The notes under the pieces are model-generated. The model was given only the letters and a program-made list of their open reading frames with translations, had not been told where the DNA came from and searched no databases. 64,000 bases of DNA. It comes from Polytrichum commune. Taxonomy: Eukaryota > Streptophyta > Polytrichopsida > Polytrichales > Polytrichaceae. Shown one piece after another: positions 47,672 to 60,178 of this stretch; positions within the stretch are counted from its first letter, which is position 1; each line of letters begins with the position of its first letter. The position numbers and the translations under genes are program-made. The stretch covers positions 29,574,001-29,638,000 of the forward strand of contig OX485806.1 in the NCBI GenBank assembly GCA_950295325.1. Reading direction: 5' to 3'.

Positions 47672-48724
47672 AACACCAACTAAGTCGAGTTGTTGCTTCA
47701 CTGCAACGAAGCAGCATCAACAAAAGAAAAACGTTGTCTGCCTTGCTTCAAATGCGCTTCGCAACCTTGCTACAACACTAAGTTAAGTTTACAACAGAAT
47801 CCTTGGCATGCAGACAGACGGGACTCCTACTTCCTCCACTTGACTTACAATTGTTGCCGAACATTGTGGCCATGGCCGACAGTGATTGCAACATTTCTTT
47901 CTCTCTTTGAAAATGCGCATTATTGAAACATTTTGTACGATGTGGTGTAAAATAACATATTGTATCCTAGGGTTACGCTTCTTTATGGCAGAGGCTTGGC
48001 AGTCACATTCTTTGATTTACTGCATTTCTTCACTTGCTTCCCACCAGTGTCCGGGGAGATTTTTGGACCCAATAGGTCAAAATTTTAGGGTTTCCAAGTC
48101 CAACCGGTTACGTGTTGTTATCTTTCTGTTTTTTATTTATTAATTTGAGGTATATTCCACAGATTCTTCTTCAAAGATGGGTAATGTTCCTGAAGTCTTG
48201 ATCTTCAATCGGTCATTTCTCAAACTCAACCGATTCATCTGTAACTAGCGGTCGATTTTCCCCATTCATTCCTTCCTTCCCACCGTGCCAATAAGGTAAG
48301 TGAGCGTTAAGTTAATTGGACATTTTTTGCTCTTAGTTCTTGTAGGATATGAAACACACGTAAGTAATTAAGGAGTGCGAGATGATTAGCGAATCCAAAT
48401 CGTGTTTGGACTCCATGTCCATTTTCCTCATAATTTGTAGAGCTTGTATGAATATCTTAGTCATTGTCAAAGTGAAGACTCTTGTGATTATTAAAATGGT
48501 CATATATAGGTCCCTTCCAATTATGTTGACTATTCATATCGATTATTGAATTCTATACGATTACATATTTTGAGAATGTAGTTTTATAAATTTTTGACGC
48601 ATGTGTATTTGGTGTCAATTCTTACATCCACACCTAACCACACACTACTCAAATATAGGTGTCCACATTCTTTGGGATGTTATATTAAGACTAGTCTATT
48701 TTAGTGGACTCCTTTTAACAATAA

Positions 48725-49035
48725 GGATTGGTTCAAATGGGGGTCTCAAGTCTCAAGTTCCACTCATATTAGCAAATCCCAAGATGAAGACAAAGTCCCA
48801 ACATTTGAGCCTCGGGAAACCATTAAAATGCAGTTAATAATCATTAAAGCCGGGATCTTGATTATTTTGTACAAAAATAATATATTTGTAGGACTTGTGT
48901 TGAGAGTTGGGTCTAGCTTTTTGCTGAACCCAGCTCTTAACACAAGTCCCAACCCTCACATTTAAAAAGTGTTGCTATGTAGGCATCCATGTCATACTTG
49001 GGACTTAGCACTTGGGACCCTGTGTGAACCGGCCC
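48725..49035. mobile_element. Tourist-like MITE, family 5, with internal hairpin
   Basis: A 311-bp element flanked by TAA (48722-48724 and 49036-49038). The left terminus is GGATTGGTTCAAATGGGGGT; the reverse complement of the right terminus is GGGCCGGTTCACACAGGGTC. A strong internal hairpin at about 48892-48947 pairs GGACTTGTGTTGAGAGTTGG with its mirror ending AACACAAGTCC. Confidence 0.7.
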
Positions 49036-49038
49036 TAA

Positions 49039-51999
49039 GTATCACGTAAGTATTTTGAGAAATAACATTTCTATGGAAATGTCTAATCATTTGAGAACAC
49101 AACGTTGTGAAGGATGAGTTGCCGTGTGTAACACGAGTCACTTCGTGGCTCAAGACGTGAAAAAGTCTTCACTACCTTTCAATATGGTAGACGAGTCAAG
49201 ACTTTGTTGTTCGCATCCTCGATTCTTATCAAATTTGCAGGAAAAGAAGAATGTTGATAACATTAAAGGCGCCTCCCAACCATTGACGATGATATATGAT
49301 TTAGGTAGCGGAAAATCAAAACCAAATAATATTGGTTTATTTATTTAGAATTTATGATTTGTATTTTCAAATATGCAATATTTTAAATATGGATATCGAG
49401 ATTTTTTATAAGTTGTTCATATCAAAATTGACATGTAACATGGGGGGCAGTGAATTTTTTTCCAAAATTGTCCTTTGCATGTCTACTTTGAGAGACCATT
49501 CTCATAACAATGATAAAATATCATGTTTGGTGATATTACCCTATATGAACACAAATGAAAGAATGTAGGGTTAAAACGATTGTTTAAAAGTGTTGGGGTT
49601 CCAAGTCAGATCAAAGATGTATCATAAAATGTAATCTAATTGAAATGCTTGCTTTGGAGTGAACATACGTCAAAAGAAAGTTGTACAAGGTGAATCTCAA
49701 TCTACATCCACACATTTTATACTAGTAACATCATTGTTGTTTTTCATCAAATATTTTAAAAACATTTGATTGCAAATAAAAGGATATTGATTGTTATGGC
49801 TCCTCAAGTAGGATTCATAGATGGGTAGTATTTTTATTTCCTTGCAAACCCTTGGTCCAACCCATATGCAGGCGAGTAATTTATCTCCTCCTCTTCACTT
49901 TATCTCTCCTCTACACCTCCACGTATTATGCCGCAACTACTACAAATGTGAGGAACTTAACAATTTATGTTTAGTTCAACCTTCAAATTTAAAATGTACA
50001 TGTGTAAAGCATGCCCAAAAATAGTGGTTGAAACTTAATGGTTGAGCACCTTGGAGTTCATCACAAAGGGCATAAGCCATGAGTAATGAGCATTTTATGT
50101 CGTCCTCTTCACTTTACCTCTCCTCTTTCTATCCCTACGCCTCCACCTATAATGCCAAAACCACTAGAAACATGAAAAACATGTTCAGCTCAACCATGAT
50201 GTCAGTATCTGAAATTTGATGTGTACGTGTACATAGCATGCCCCAAAACAATGGTTGAAATCAATGGTTGAGCACTTCAATGTTCATCACAAAAGGCCAT
50301 AAGCCATCTCTAACTTTAGGTCGTCAATGGAATTACTCAATCAAGGGTATGAGTTCGTAGGTCTAAGAGTATTCACCATATACTACCCCGACAATTCTTC
50401 GGTGATGCTATCGAAAGCAAGATTTAGTGTTGAAAGTCACAAATGAGATATTGATCATACAAACAACTCAACATTACTCAATTAATTTCTAGATTGGCAT
50501 TTTTGTGTAGACAATAAAAGAGGTCAAGTCAACAATGTTTGTTGAGAAAGTTTTATCTTCAAAATCTTAATTCCTTAAGGTTGAAGCATCCAAAGTCGAT
50601 CGGGTCCATTTAACCGCTCACTAGGGTCATGTAATGCCGACATAGATGAGATCTATATATTTTTTGGCGAACAAAGTTAAAGTTTATGTGGTGGCGGCTT
50701 GTGATTGATTGCCCTCATAAGAGTTTTGACGATTGTTGTAGCCAAGGAGAAGTATTGAGATGAGAAATTATGGCTCACCCTATAGATTGACTATGTGTAA
50801 CCCTAAAATTTACGCTTCGAAATTTGTAGCAATTTTCATATTCATGATTTTTTATTTAAAAAAATTGCATTCTCCTTAGAATTTGTTTCTCTCTACAAGA
50901 AAAGTAATTCCCCACTATTACTCCTTCTAAACAAATGCAAACTCTCTTATTTTATCTGACAGATGCCTCAACCTTAATACCATCCTCTTACCCTACAAAG
51001 CCCGGAAGTATTCAAATCCTATGTATACCCCAATATATTGGGGATTTGATATATGGTAGTATACTTACCTGAATACTAACCGATTGGTCCGAGATGATCC
51101 TAAACTACTGGATGATAGTGGAAAGGTAACCATTTCCGAATGAAGTGGTTGGCGGTTCGATTCCCGTTGTGAAATCTTCTCTGTACTTCATGGAAAAAAA
51201 CTAGCTAGATAGGTAGGAAACCAAGAGCCCACCCACTGCAAGGTAGGCAGTAAACCCCACCCTACAACAAGAGGATTCTTGAACAAGGTAGGACCAACAG
51301 GCTCAAATTCACATCGGATTGCCCGAGATTGGTTGTTTATTTATTTATTTATTTAATGACCGATTGATTGGTTGACTGATCAATCACAAGTGAACATGCC
51401 ATACATGGACCATACTAGGATGTTCAACAAGAAGATAAATAGTGCGCACAAAAGGTTGGATGTACAAATGTAAAACAAACAAAATGCATCACAACATGTG
51501 CAAACATCCTGGCATTAATGAATACAATATGTATAGAGAAATTTGTGTTGCATATTATAAGGAAGAGAAAGGAAGAGAAACACTCTATTAAATTGAAGTC
51601 AATATCAGTTATCAGTGCTTCCATTTTTTATATGGTTTCGTGAATCTCATTGACTTCTTGTAATCATGCTAACTTATGTTTATTATACACCGATCAAACT
51701 TTGGAGGAAGTGTTATCGGGGTGTTACCTTGATGAATTGGTTAATTGGTGACAATGTTACATGATGGGATGGGGGGCACAAAGATTTGACTCTATGTGAT
51801 AGAGATATGTAAGATATGTGCTTGTCTACTCTATATGGAAAGGTGCAAGGTTGCAAGGAAGGGACTCTAGGCAAGGCAAAGGTGTAGCCAACATTGAATA
51901 CATTGGGAAGACTTATTTTAAATTTGTACTTATATTTAACTATGGCTTTGCAACTCATAACCCTTCAAACCTTTACAACTTCGAACAATTGAAACATAA
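49039..51999. other. Gene-free AT-rich stretch
   Basis: No coding features are recognised. Two similar segments near 49850-50070 and 50085-50300 (both with CTCTCCTCT..CTACRCCTCCAC.TATTATGCC-like text and GTGTAAAGCATGCCC-like text) form a diverged tandem pair of about 220 bp. A (TTTA)n tract occurs near 51338. Confidence 0.5.
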
Positions 52000-52383
52000 G
52001 TTCATATAGTCGGTGCCCCCAACCAAACACACACACCTATCTCACCTTCCACAAATTATACAATACAATTCATCGAATTCACTTACTGCCATGACAGATT
52101 CCCCGAACAAGCCAGAACAAACAAACACACCAAATACGACCCACTTATCAACAGCATACAAAACTACGAATGGAAAACCAACCCCCTCATCACTATCACT
52201 GTTGGAGTACGAGGGGCCATCCATGAACACTCTATTGAACAACTCGACAAACTTAAACTCCCAAAGTCCAGTATCAAATCACTCATGAAAAACTTACACC
52301 AAAATGCCATCAAATACCTCACCTACTTAGTCCTTAACAAAAGGAAACTTGATAATAAACAAACCACTGTTCCCCTGCCCTAA
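52000..52383 (+). mobile_element. C-terminal remnant of a reverse-transcriptase element
   Basis: An uninterrupted 127-codon frame without a start codon, ending in TAA at 52381. It reads FIEFTYCHDRFPEQARTNKH, then ITVGVRGAIHEHSIEQLDKL and NLHQNAIKYLTYLVLNKRKL. From memory this resembles the tail following the reverse transcriptase domain of retroelements of non-LTR type. It is preceded by a stop at 51997, so it is a 3' fragment. The frame is intact, which suggests a fairly recent insertion or chance preservation. Confidence 0.45.
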
Positions 52384-53611
52384 AGGGAAGTTAACTAAAG
52401 ACACACCACCGGAGCCCACCTCCTAAAGAGGCATAACGCCCCATACTGCATCATGGGTAACATGATCAGCATCGGGTTAATAGGCTCACATTCATGCCGG
52501 TACATGGTACGGGCGTTATCTTTTCTTTCTTTCATGTTGCTCTAACGCAATCATCCTTGAGTTGCATCTCAAGCTTATTACAATCCCCTCTCAACCATAA
52601 CCATTTTGTATATATAAGTACACGAGATTAAAAAGCACTTAATGTGGAGATCCCATATTACTAGATGGAGATAACATATTTCCCAAATTTCCTCGAGACA
52701 TTTTTGGATATGTTTGGATTGATATGAATAGAGTATGTAGACAACCATTTAAGAGCATAATGCCTACTATATCAAGTGAATTGATAATGACTTCAATTGT
52801 CCTTTTTGTCTTGCTTTGGATCCCAACATCATTTGTGTTTTGATAACTCAATTTTTTCATCCACAAGTACGTTCATAGGTAATGGATATTTTCAAGAAAT
52901 CATTGTGCAAAACAAAAAGTTACAAAATAAATTTCTTGAACTCAACACATACAATAGGAAACTGCCAATGGAATTAAGAATGGAGTTTAAAAAATTCAAA
53001 CATGGTGTGATTTAAATAGGAATCATGAAAGTCAAGATTATCAATTATCTTTAAAGTGTTCAATAGTAGGCTCATGTACACACAATGTGGATGGTGTTGT
53101 ACAATTAGTTTTGTAAACCGCAGGAAAATTGATCACAGTGACATTGTCAGGGAGGGACAACCTATTTTTTACACTAAAGTTGAATGAGCCCTTGCATGAT
53201 CAATATAACTGAATGTTGGCAATAAAGCTTCATGTGTTGCCCATAGAATCTCCCATGCATTAGATTCACTTGATAATATGAGAAAATGAGAATGATTCAA
53301 TCTACATTTATTATGTGGGCTAGGTTCCACATGTGCATTGGTTTAACAACATGTTATGATGAGCCGTTCGAAGGATTGTTAAAATATTATTATGATTATT
53401 TGTTGAGAGAGAGTAACTAACCATTTACCACTCAGAAATGTAACATGCTTCAAATTTTACTACTTAGTTTTAAATACTGCAATGGATCACACATTACAGA
53501 AGAATTTGGAACATAGGGTGATTGGACTGCATCACAAATAAGTATATGGTATTGTATTTCACTATGGTAACTTTTCGGATGACACTTCTTATGAATAAAT
53601 CAACAAATATT

Positions 53612-53905
53612 GTCATGGATGATGGACGAGTTCATCTTTAGGCCAAAACCCTACCTTGTCAGCAACTTGTCATAATATATTGTCATGTATGATGGATGAG
53701 TTCATGGTTTGGTCAAAACCCTACCTTGTCAGCAACTTGTCATAATATATTGTCATGGATGATCGAAATTTGGATGAAAACTCCCTCAGTAAGTGTTGGT
53801 AATTGCAACACTGTAAATCTATAATCCCCTAAAACACTTTTAAGCAATGACCAAAAATGTTAATCTATAATCCCCTAAAACACTTTTAAGCAATGACCAA
53901 AAATG
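53612..53905. repeat. Two short tandem duplications
   Basis: A 73-bp unit (ATTGTCATGKATGATGGAYG .. CAGCAACTTGTCATAATAT) is repeated from about 53612 to 53765. A 47-bp unit (AATCTATAATCCCCTAAAAC .. GACCAAAAATGT) is repeated exactly from about 53815 to 53908. Near-identity implies recent events. Confidence 0.8.
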
Positions 53906-54391
53906 TTGGGTTAACGTTTAGTGTTGGTGACATTACACCGCGGTTTACAATTAGTATTGAGCAGGACACTTAGAATTGGTGACGCTAAATATCATATTTA
54001 GTGTACCTGCTCTGTCCGCCGTGCAATTCTAGTAAAGTTACAATTTCCAAAAGCAACACAGGTTTCTTGATTACGGAAATGAAATTGGTTTTGAAGTCCG
54101 GGAAGCCAAAGAGGCTAATGGGATTAGATGGACGATTGTGATTTCAAGGGGTATTTTGTTAGGCCCCAACTCCTGGCTCTCCTTGGCCAACATTGTCTTG
54201 ACCAACTCCTTGTACAGTTTGTCTAAGCTTTTCTACATTTCCATGTTGAAGCTCTTTTGAGTTTAGTTTTTGTTCTTCTGCATCCCCTCTGTGTATGATA
54301 GTCAACATTTTGGCCATTTCAATTGATTGTCTCGCAACTAAATGCTGATTCTCCCCTTCGATTGGTTGATAGCAATTCAACATAAAAAAAA

Positions 54392-54802
54392 ATGCAGAGT
54401 GCACTGCAAGATCTTGGCAAAGTTCAGGTTGAAGGAAATGACACCCAAGACTCCCAGGATGACAAAATTCTACCAGACACAGATTCTCTTTGCACCCATC
54501 ATAGACCAATTCAATCTCCCACTCCCTCAATTATCCGGCCTGCGAAGTTTTCACCTGGAGCAAAAAAGATTGCTGCATCATGGGTTCAAGGTCAAGGAAA
54601 AAACCAAGGTTTGAAGAGTTCAGCCCGTAATTCTCCTGCTCGCCCAAAAACCAGGCCCGCAACATCACCAAAAGCAAAAAGAGAGGTTGTCAAATTACAT
54701 GGACATGGCCTCCGGTCAAATTTAGTGTCTTTTCACAGAATCCTTAGATATGGCAGTGCTCCTGATCGCCCGCCTTGGGACGCGAAATATCAATACCCCT
54801 AG
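54392..54802 (+). CDS. Hypothetical ORF, Pro/Ser/Lys-rich
   Basis: A 136-codon frame from ATG at 54392. The first part is acidic (LGKVQVEGNDTQDSQDDK). The second part is basic and low-complexity (KFSPGAKKIAASWVQGQGK, then SPARPKTRPATSPKAKRE), followed by VVKLHGHGLRSNLVSFHRIL. I do not recognise a domain. A minus-strand frame overlaps at 54159-54530 (VEKLRQ-rich tail), so strand is not certain. It could be a small nuclear-type protein, an exon, or a gag-like remnant. Confidence 0.3.
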   Translation: MQSALQDLGKVQVEGNDTQDSQDDKILPDTDSLCTHHRPIQSPTPSIIRPAKFSPGAKKIAASWVQGQGKNQGLKSSARNSPARPKTRPATSPKAKREVVKLHGHGLRSNLVSFHRILRYGSAPDRPPWDAKYQYP

Positions 54803-55097
54803 ACAAGCATATATCATGGACTTCGAGTATCACCAGATGTTGTTGGATTCATACATAATATATAATTAATAAGTGTGCTACTACAAATAATTTACCCCTC
54901 CAAAGGGCTATTTCCCAAAACAATAACATAAAACGCTTGCCCCAATCCAGAAACTGCATCGACTATCAGTATATTGTCACATGCTCTCAAAATGTTTGTT
55001 CACCAACATAAATAAACAGACCAAATCTACCAGTTATACAATGCTTCACAACATAAGAAACCCTCAAAGCATTTTCTCTCATGAATATTGACTAAAA

Positions 55098-55400
55098 CAC
55101 TCGGTCAACAGTGACATATTTTAGGTAATTTAAGTTGGTTCCCATGGCAAAGAATTCGTTGCAAAACCTGACCAGGTATTGCATAGAGAAGATTACAATG
55201 AAAGGCGAACAAACAGAAAAAACGAAATTTCAAAACGCTTGGCTTCATTGACATTGACCAAACCCCCCAATCTTCATAATAATCCTCATTCAACACTCAC
55301 ATATTTTAAGGGAATTTCGGTACTGGTTCCAGGACAAAGGATGCAATGCAAATCCTCATCAGGTGTGGCATGGAGAGTAGAAGATTACAATGGATGGTGC
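55098..55400. repeat. Diverged tandem duplication 3' of RPL31
   Basis: Two units of about 110 bp (55098-55210 and 55285-55400) share ACATATTTTA, GGTTCC, AAACCTGACCAGGT / AAATCCTCATCAGGT, GCATRGAGA and GAAGATTACAATG. The intervening text is not duplicated. Confidence 0.6.
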
Positions 55401-55545
55401 ATCATGACAAAATATCTGGGTTGGAAGCAGTGTCACCTTTGCCTAAGGCGGAGAAGATGGATCCAGGCCTAAAAATGTGCTGGAATTAGCTTATCAAATA
55501 ATGCTTTTCATATTATAAGAATCCAAAACTGATGTTAACTCAAAC

Positions 55546-57117
55546 CTAGTCCTCCTCTTCCACTACCTTTGTGCCAAGGTTGCGGTACCCTTCAGCAGGA
55601 ACCTCAGCGGAAGACACATACGAGTACAACTCTTCCTTGGCATCCTCATCATCATTGCGCTTCCTTGCGATGCGCACACGAATTCTGGTGGGAACGTTCC
55701 TCACACCCCTGCTCCAGATGTGCTTGTTCAACTTCACATCTAGCCTGACATCGCTGGTTCCCATTGCTTTCTGGGCAAACTTGCGAATTTCCTTCACAGC
55801 CTTTGGGGCCATTTTCTTGAAGGTACTGGAGACCATAACAAAAAAGTGAAGATGTTACTAACCACATCTCGGAAGATCTTCTTCCAGATAAAGAAGCCCT
55901 TGAAAAAGACCATACTAGTTATGTATAGTAAAACAGAGGGCGTCAAGACGACGTATCCTCATGTTACACTATAAACCTCCAATCCATAACAAAACCAGTA
56001 GCCTTGGCAACAAAAATGCAAAAAAGAGAAGGCCATAAAAATACGAAAAGCAGCAAATAATATGGGGCAGTCAAAAACCTAGCGTGGACTGGAAACACAT
56101 AAATTAGGTCTACTTTCTGCAATAACGTCGTGGATATTGCAGTAAACACAACCAGGAAATGAATACACAGTCTGCTATGACTTGGTGACGTAAACTCCTT
56201 ACGAAAACGAGGACAGGGAGAGTTAGGGTTCCACATTTAAGGTTTCTGAGAAGTGAGCCTGAACTCAGGTACAGATGCAATAGTGAGCTGCAGATTGCAG
56301 AGAGCACAACCAGATAACAATCACACCACCTATAAGGGCTTGGAGGCTTACTCCACGTAGAAACGAAAACATAGAGGTTTGGGGTTTAGAGAAAATTTGT
56401 GAGCCCCTGAACTCCGGTTACAGTAGCAATATTGAACTGAAGATTTCAGAAACGACAACCAAAAAGTGTCCGCGTAATCTACTAGGACTTGGCAGCTGAT
56501 TCCACACGGAGACGATGACATGGAGAGTTAAAATTTGGGAGGAGAAATGGTCAAAGAGCCTCTAAACTCCAGTTAAGATGCAACAACAGCGAGCTGGAGA
56601 TTGCAGAAATCACAAGCAGAAAACTAGAATGACATCTTCGGAGGGTTGGTAACGTAAACTCCACAAAGAAGTCATGACATGGAGAGCCAAGTTAGGGTTT
56701 AGTTAAAAAAAGTCGAAAAGCCCTTGAACTACAGATGGAATAGTGAGCAGGACATTGCAGAGAACACAGGGTGGAAACGAGCACACCATCTACGAGAACA
56801 GGGATGGCTAGGGTTTAACGAAAACACACATTCAAAATGCCTCTAAACTCCACCTACAGATGGAACGAGAGAGAGAGATAGAGCTGGAGATTACAGGAAT
56901 CACAAGCAGAAACCAAACACAGGTCATCGAGGGGGACTTAGACGTGTAAAACTCCACAGAGAGGCAAGGGATAGAGTTACGGTTTAGAGAAAAAGGTGGT
57001 CGAAGATGCATCAACAGGGGGGGGGGGGAATCACCAGCCATGGAGACGCTTGTGGAGGTGGATGGTGTACTCGCGGGTGACGACCTCATCCTTGCGGCTC
57101 TTGCCCTTCTCCACCAT
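55546..57117 (-). CDS. RPL31: 60S ribosomal protein L31 (eL31)
   Basis: Two exons: 57117-57035 and 55825-55546, joined in phase 2, encode 120 residues, the usual length for the family. The N-terminus reads [20 protein letters not shown] then HKRLHGC, and the join gives [19 protein letters not shown]. The rest, [20 protein letters not shown] then [20 protein letters not shown] and an acidic end, is collinear with plant L31. eL31 sits near the peptide exit tunnel of the large cytosolic subunit. The start is fixed by MVEK. The single 1.2-kb intron is packed with tandem repeats. Upstream lie a site II and a telo-box typical of ribosomal protein promoters. Confidence 0.97.
56120..56996. repeat. 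About six 150-bp tandem repeats in the RPL31 intron
   Basis: Degenerate units begin near 56120, 56250, 56399, 56550, 56713 (short, about 115 bp) and 56829. Each carries some of: CTCCAGTTACAGATGCAA-like text, GAGCTGGAGATTGCAGARA, CACAASCAGAAA, GTAAACTCCAC, GACATGGAGAG and GTTAGGGTTTAG. They end about 40 bp before the intron donor. Confidence 0.8.
57019..57028. repeat. Poly-G tract just inside the RPL31 intron
   Basis: Ten G residues on the plus strand (poly-C on the gene strand), starting 7 bases inside the intron from the exon 1 donor. It may be prone to length variation. Confidence 0.75.
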
Positions 57118-57495
57118 GGTTGCTGCTGATTAGGGTGGAGCACCGTTGTTGTTGCTGCTGCTGCGAGTTCGCTGTGGCAGGAAAGAGCTCCGCCGTCGTT
57201 GGGCTGCCCCCTTCAAGGTGCGAGACAACCCCTGTGCCGTCGATCCTCTTCTCATCCAAGAAGATCGTGGCCGTTTATTTCCTCATCCAGTACTTGTTCG
57301 ATCTCTTTGGCGTTCGTCTGCTAGAGATTGTCATTCGTTGTTTTGTTGGTCATCCATCTGGATCCACGTACATTCGATCTTCCGCTCTCGAGGAGATCGT
57401 GGCCGTCGATTTCCTCATAGGTTTGAATTAACCATCCGTCCCTTTGAGTATGCTTTTGTGCAATGCAGTTTAATTATATTTATGTTAAAGGACCA

Positions 57496-57527
57496 TGGGC
57501 CATCGTCCTTTTTGTGGAAACCCTAAC
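57496..57527 (-). promoter_or_regulatory. Site II and telo-box of the RPL31 promoter
   Basis: TGGGCC (57496-57501, site II) and AAACCCTAAC (57518-57527, telo-box) lie 17 bp apart, about 380-410 bp upstream of the RPL31 ATG. This pair is a known hallmark of plant ribosomal protein gene promoters and couples expression to cell proliferation. Function here is inferred from the motif pairing. Confidence 0.6.
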
Positions 57528-59900
57528 TTTGCGACTATGAGACCAAAACATGGTTTTAATCGAGATTATTTTCCTAGAGGTGGAGAGAACTCATTGTTTT
57601 TGGTTGATTTCTTCCTCCCACGATATGTATAGAAATAATAATCTTTAGTGATTAATATCTCAAAGGATTCAAAGTTTCAAAAATAAAGAAAAAAGGTGGT
57701 AAGATTTTAGCATAAGATTTTTCAAATTTAATGTATGGTGTGACTCGAATTGCCTTAACGAAAGTACAACACCTGTAAGGCCTAACATTGAATATAATTT
57801 AATTTCAAAGTTAGAGGTTTTGAAAATACAACAATACTATGGGGCTTTAGGAGTCTCATGTACTGTAGTATTTCAAGTGTTGCATAATCACTTCACAACA
57901 TTAGCATGTCGCTTCATTAGGATCTCTTTGCAAATCTAGTATCTAGGTCATAATAGGTAGTTTATCTATTCTAAATCTATCTAGGTCATCATAGGTGGTT
58001 TATCTATTCTAAATCTAACTAGGCCAACATTGGCATACTTGGGCAATCTCTTTGTCCACATGTTTCTACTTCATTTATGTGATGGACACCCTCTAATGGC
58101 CTTAACTAGGTTAGTTTGGTTGCCCATTGTTGCTCCTCGATTAGGCTTGCCAAGCCCTTTGAATCCATGACTTTTTAGATGACCAATTGGGACATGTGAT
58201 CCCTTGCAATGTTTCAGTGTACCATTGAGACTAACATTAGGATGGCTCAATGGAGAATGAAACTTACCCCATACACAAGGTGGAAACGAGTCCCAAATAT
58301 AGAAGCTTTTGACTTGATGCTACAAGCTTTGATTGAGTTTCAAAGTGCTGGTTATATTTCAAACAAACACAACATTATGAAGTGGGTATGAGGAGTTCTA
58401 TAAGACTTAAGGTGTTAGACTTTGAATGTTCAAATGTTGTTTACATCAAAGGAGATGTTGTTACAAATCCCTTCAATTTACATGATGTAATGTGTAAGGT
58501 CCCATGTAAAAAGGACTACAATTAGAACTCTAGTGAATTGAACTAGACCTCACTCGTAAGATAGTGCACATGTAATGTGCAATGTTATGTGTAAACAAAA
58601 GTAAGCTAAGATATAAAGAACTCTAGTTCTTTCAGGCACGGGGAGCTCTAGAACCAAAGAGGACAGGAGCACGTGGATTCATTCTTTATTTCCTCATCTT
58701 CGTGTTATTTGCTCTCATGCATCCTCTCCATGGCTCATGGTAGGGTGGTTCATGCCACGAAAATTCCTTAAGAAATGCAAAATGTAACATATACATACGG
58801 TTGAAAGCTAACATCTCAACATGTTGAAAATTGATGTATAAGTTTTTGATTGCAAACATTTGTTAATAAATTTCAAAACCATTCATGTATATTTTTGGGA
58901 CACTTACATCATGTAATCTTAGTGCATGACATGGGGGGTATATTACACATAAGCACATTGGGTGACATGGCACATGCAATACAAAGATAACAAGAGGAGC
59001 AAGGAGAAGGAGATTGTTGCATTTTGAATTTTTGTAATGCAAGGTAAAGCATTTACCCAAAGTGGTTCACAAGTTGTGGGCCCTATAAAAACTTAGGCAC
59101 CACTCTCAAATTGTTGAACCACCTTGGACAAAATGCTTTACCCTACACATGAACAATTTAGAGATAGGTATTGTGTATTGAAAATGTGTCCCAAGGCTCA
59201 AAACAAATACAACATAGGTTAATATATTAAAATATACAATCATGTGTAAAAAATGATGGCTCAAAATACTACATTGATATATGTAATCAAGTTGCCCCAT
59301 GTTGATTTACCAACATGCCATACTTTTTGAATATTTATCACCACAATAACAAAGTACATGGAAAATATTTTTATTGTGATTACCATAGGCATAACATTAT
59401 TAAGAAGTGTGCATTCATTATTATGTGGGCTTCGAGAATATAATCATGGATGCTGCAACTAGTGCGAATTCAGTTTGAATGTGCACTGCATCTCATGGTT
59501 ATATTTTGGGGGTCCACATGAACAAATGCACACTGCTTAATAATATCCAATGAATTGATGAATGAAAATTATTAGTTTTTGTGATCTGATTTGACCCAAG
59601 GTAATTTGCATCAGTAAAGGGGCAACCTATTTGCAAAGGCAACCTACAGTAATTGTATATGTAAGTGTAGATATTGCATAAACTTGTACATTGGAATCCT
59701 TGCGTACTTGACTATATTTCCACCCTGATTTCAGATTACTTCTTCAATCAAAAAACATCATATGAAGGAAGAATGATTACTTTCCTAAGAAATGGCTAAA
59801 AATGAAGTTATCAATAAAAATGTCATTTTTCTTCCTTTCTTTTTTGGTCTCCAAGGAACTTAGTTGCTGTTGGAAGAGTTAAGCCAATGAGGATCTCCAG
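57528..59900. other. Gene-free AT-rich stretch
   Basis: No gene is seen. A 42-bp tandem pair occurs at about 57935-58020 (ATAGGTRGTTTATCTATTCT followed by AAATCTA). Another inverted pair links GTGGTTCA..CCTATAAAAAC near 59060 with TTGAACCACC near 59115. Confidence 0.5.
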
Positions 59901-59917
59901 TTGGATCTGCTGATTAC

Positions 59918-60178
59918 ATGTTACAAATAGACATTACAAGCATACATGACTCCAGCACTTTGCAGAACAATAAACAATATTTTTATGTCAAAGGAATGCA
60001 GCTAGAACCACTTGCATTGGATAAGAAGATAGATAGCATGTGTTTTGCAGTGCAAAATTTCTTTCAGATTTTAGTGGGTGGAAGAATACCTATTGAACTC
60101 TTCCAGGATTATGCACCCAGTGTTGCAACTACTGGTCCAAAAGAAAGCGTTCCAATAATGGTGGAAACAGCCATCTAG
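59918..60178 (+). other. Unassigned ORF, possible orphan exon
   Basis: An 86-codon frame containing QLEPLALDKKIDSMCFAVQN and VGGRIPIELFQDYAPSVATT, ending in TAG at 60176. It reads like real protein, and its upstream side has a splice-like TTACAAATAG. I cannot assign a family. It converges on the listerin gene. Confidence 0.3.
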
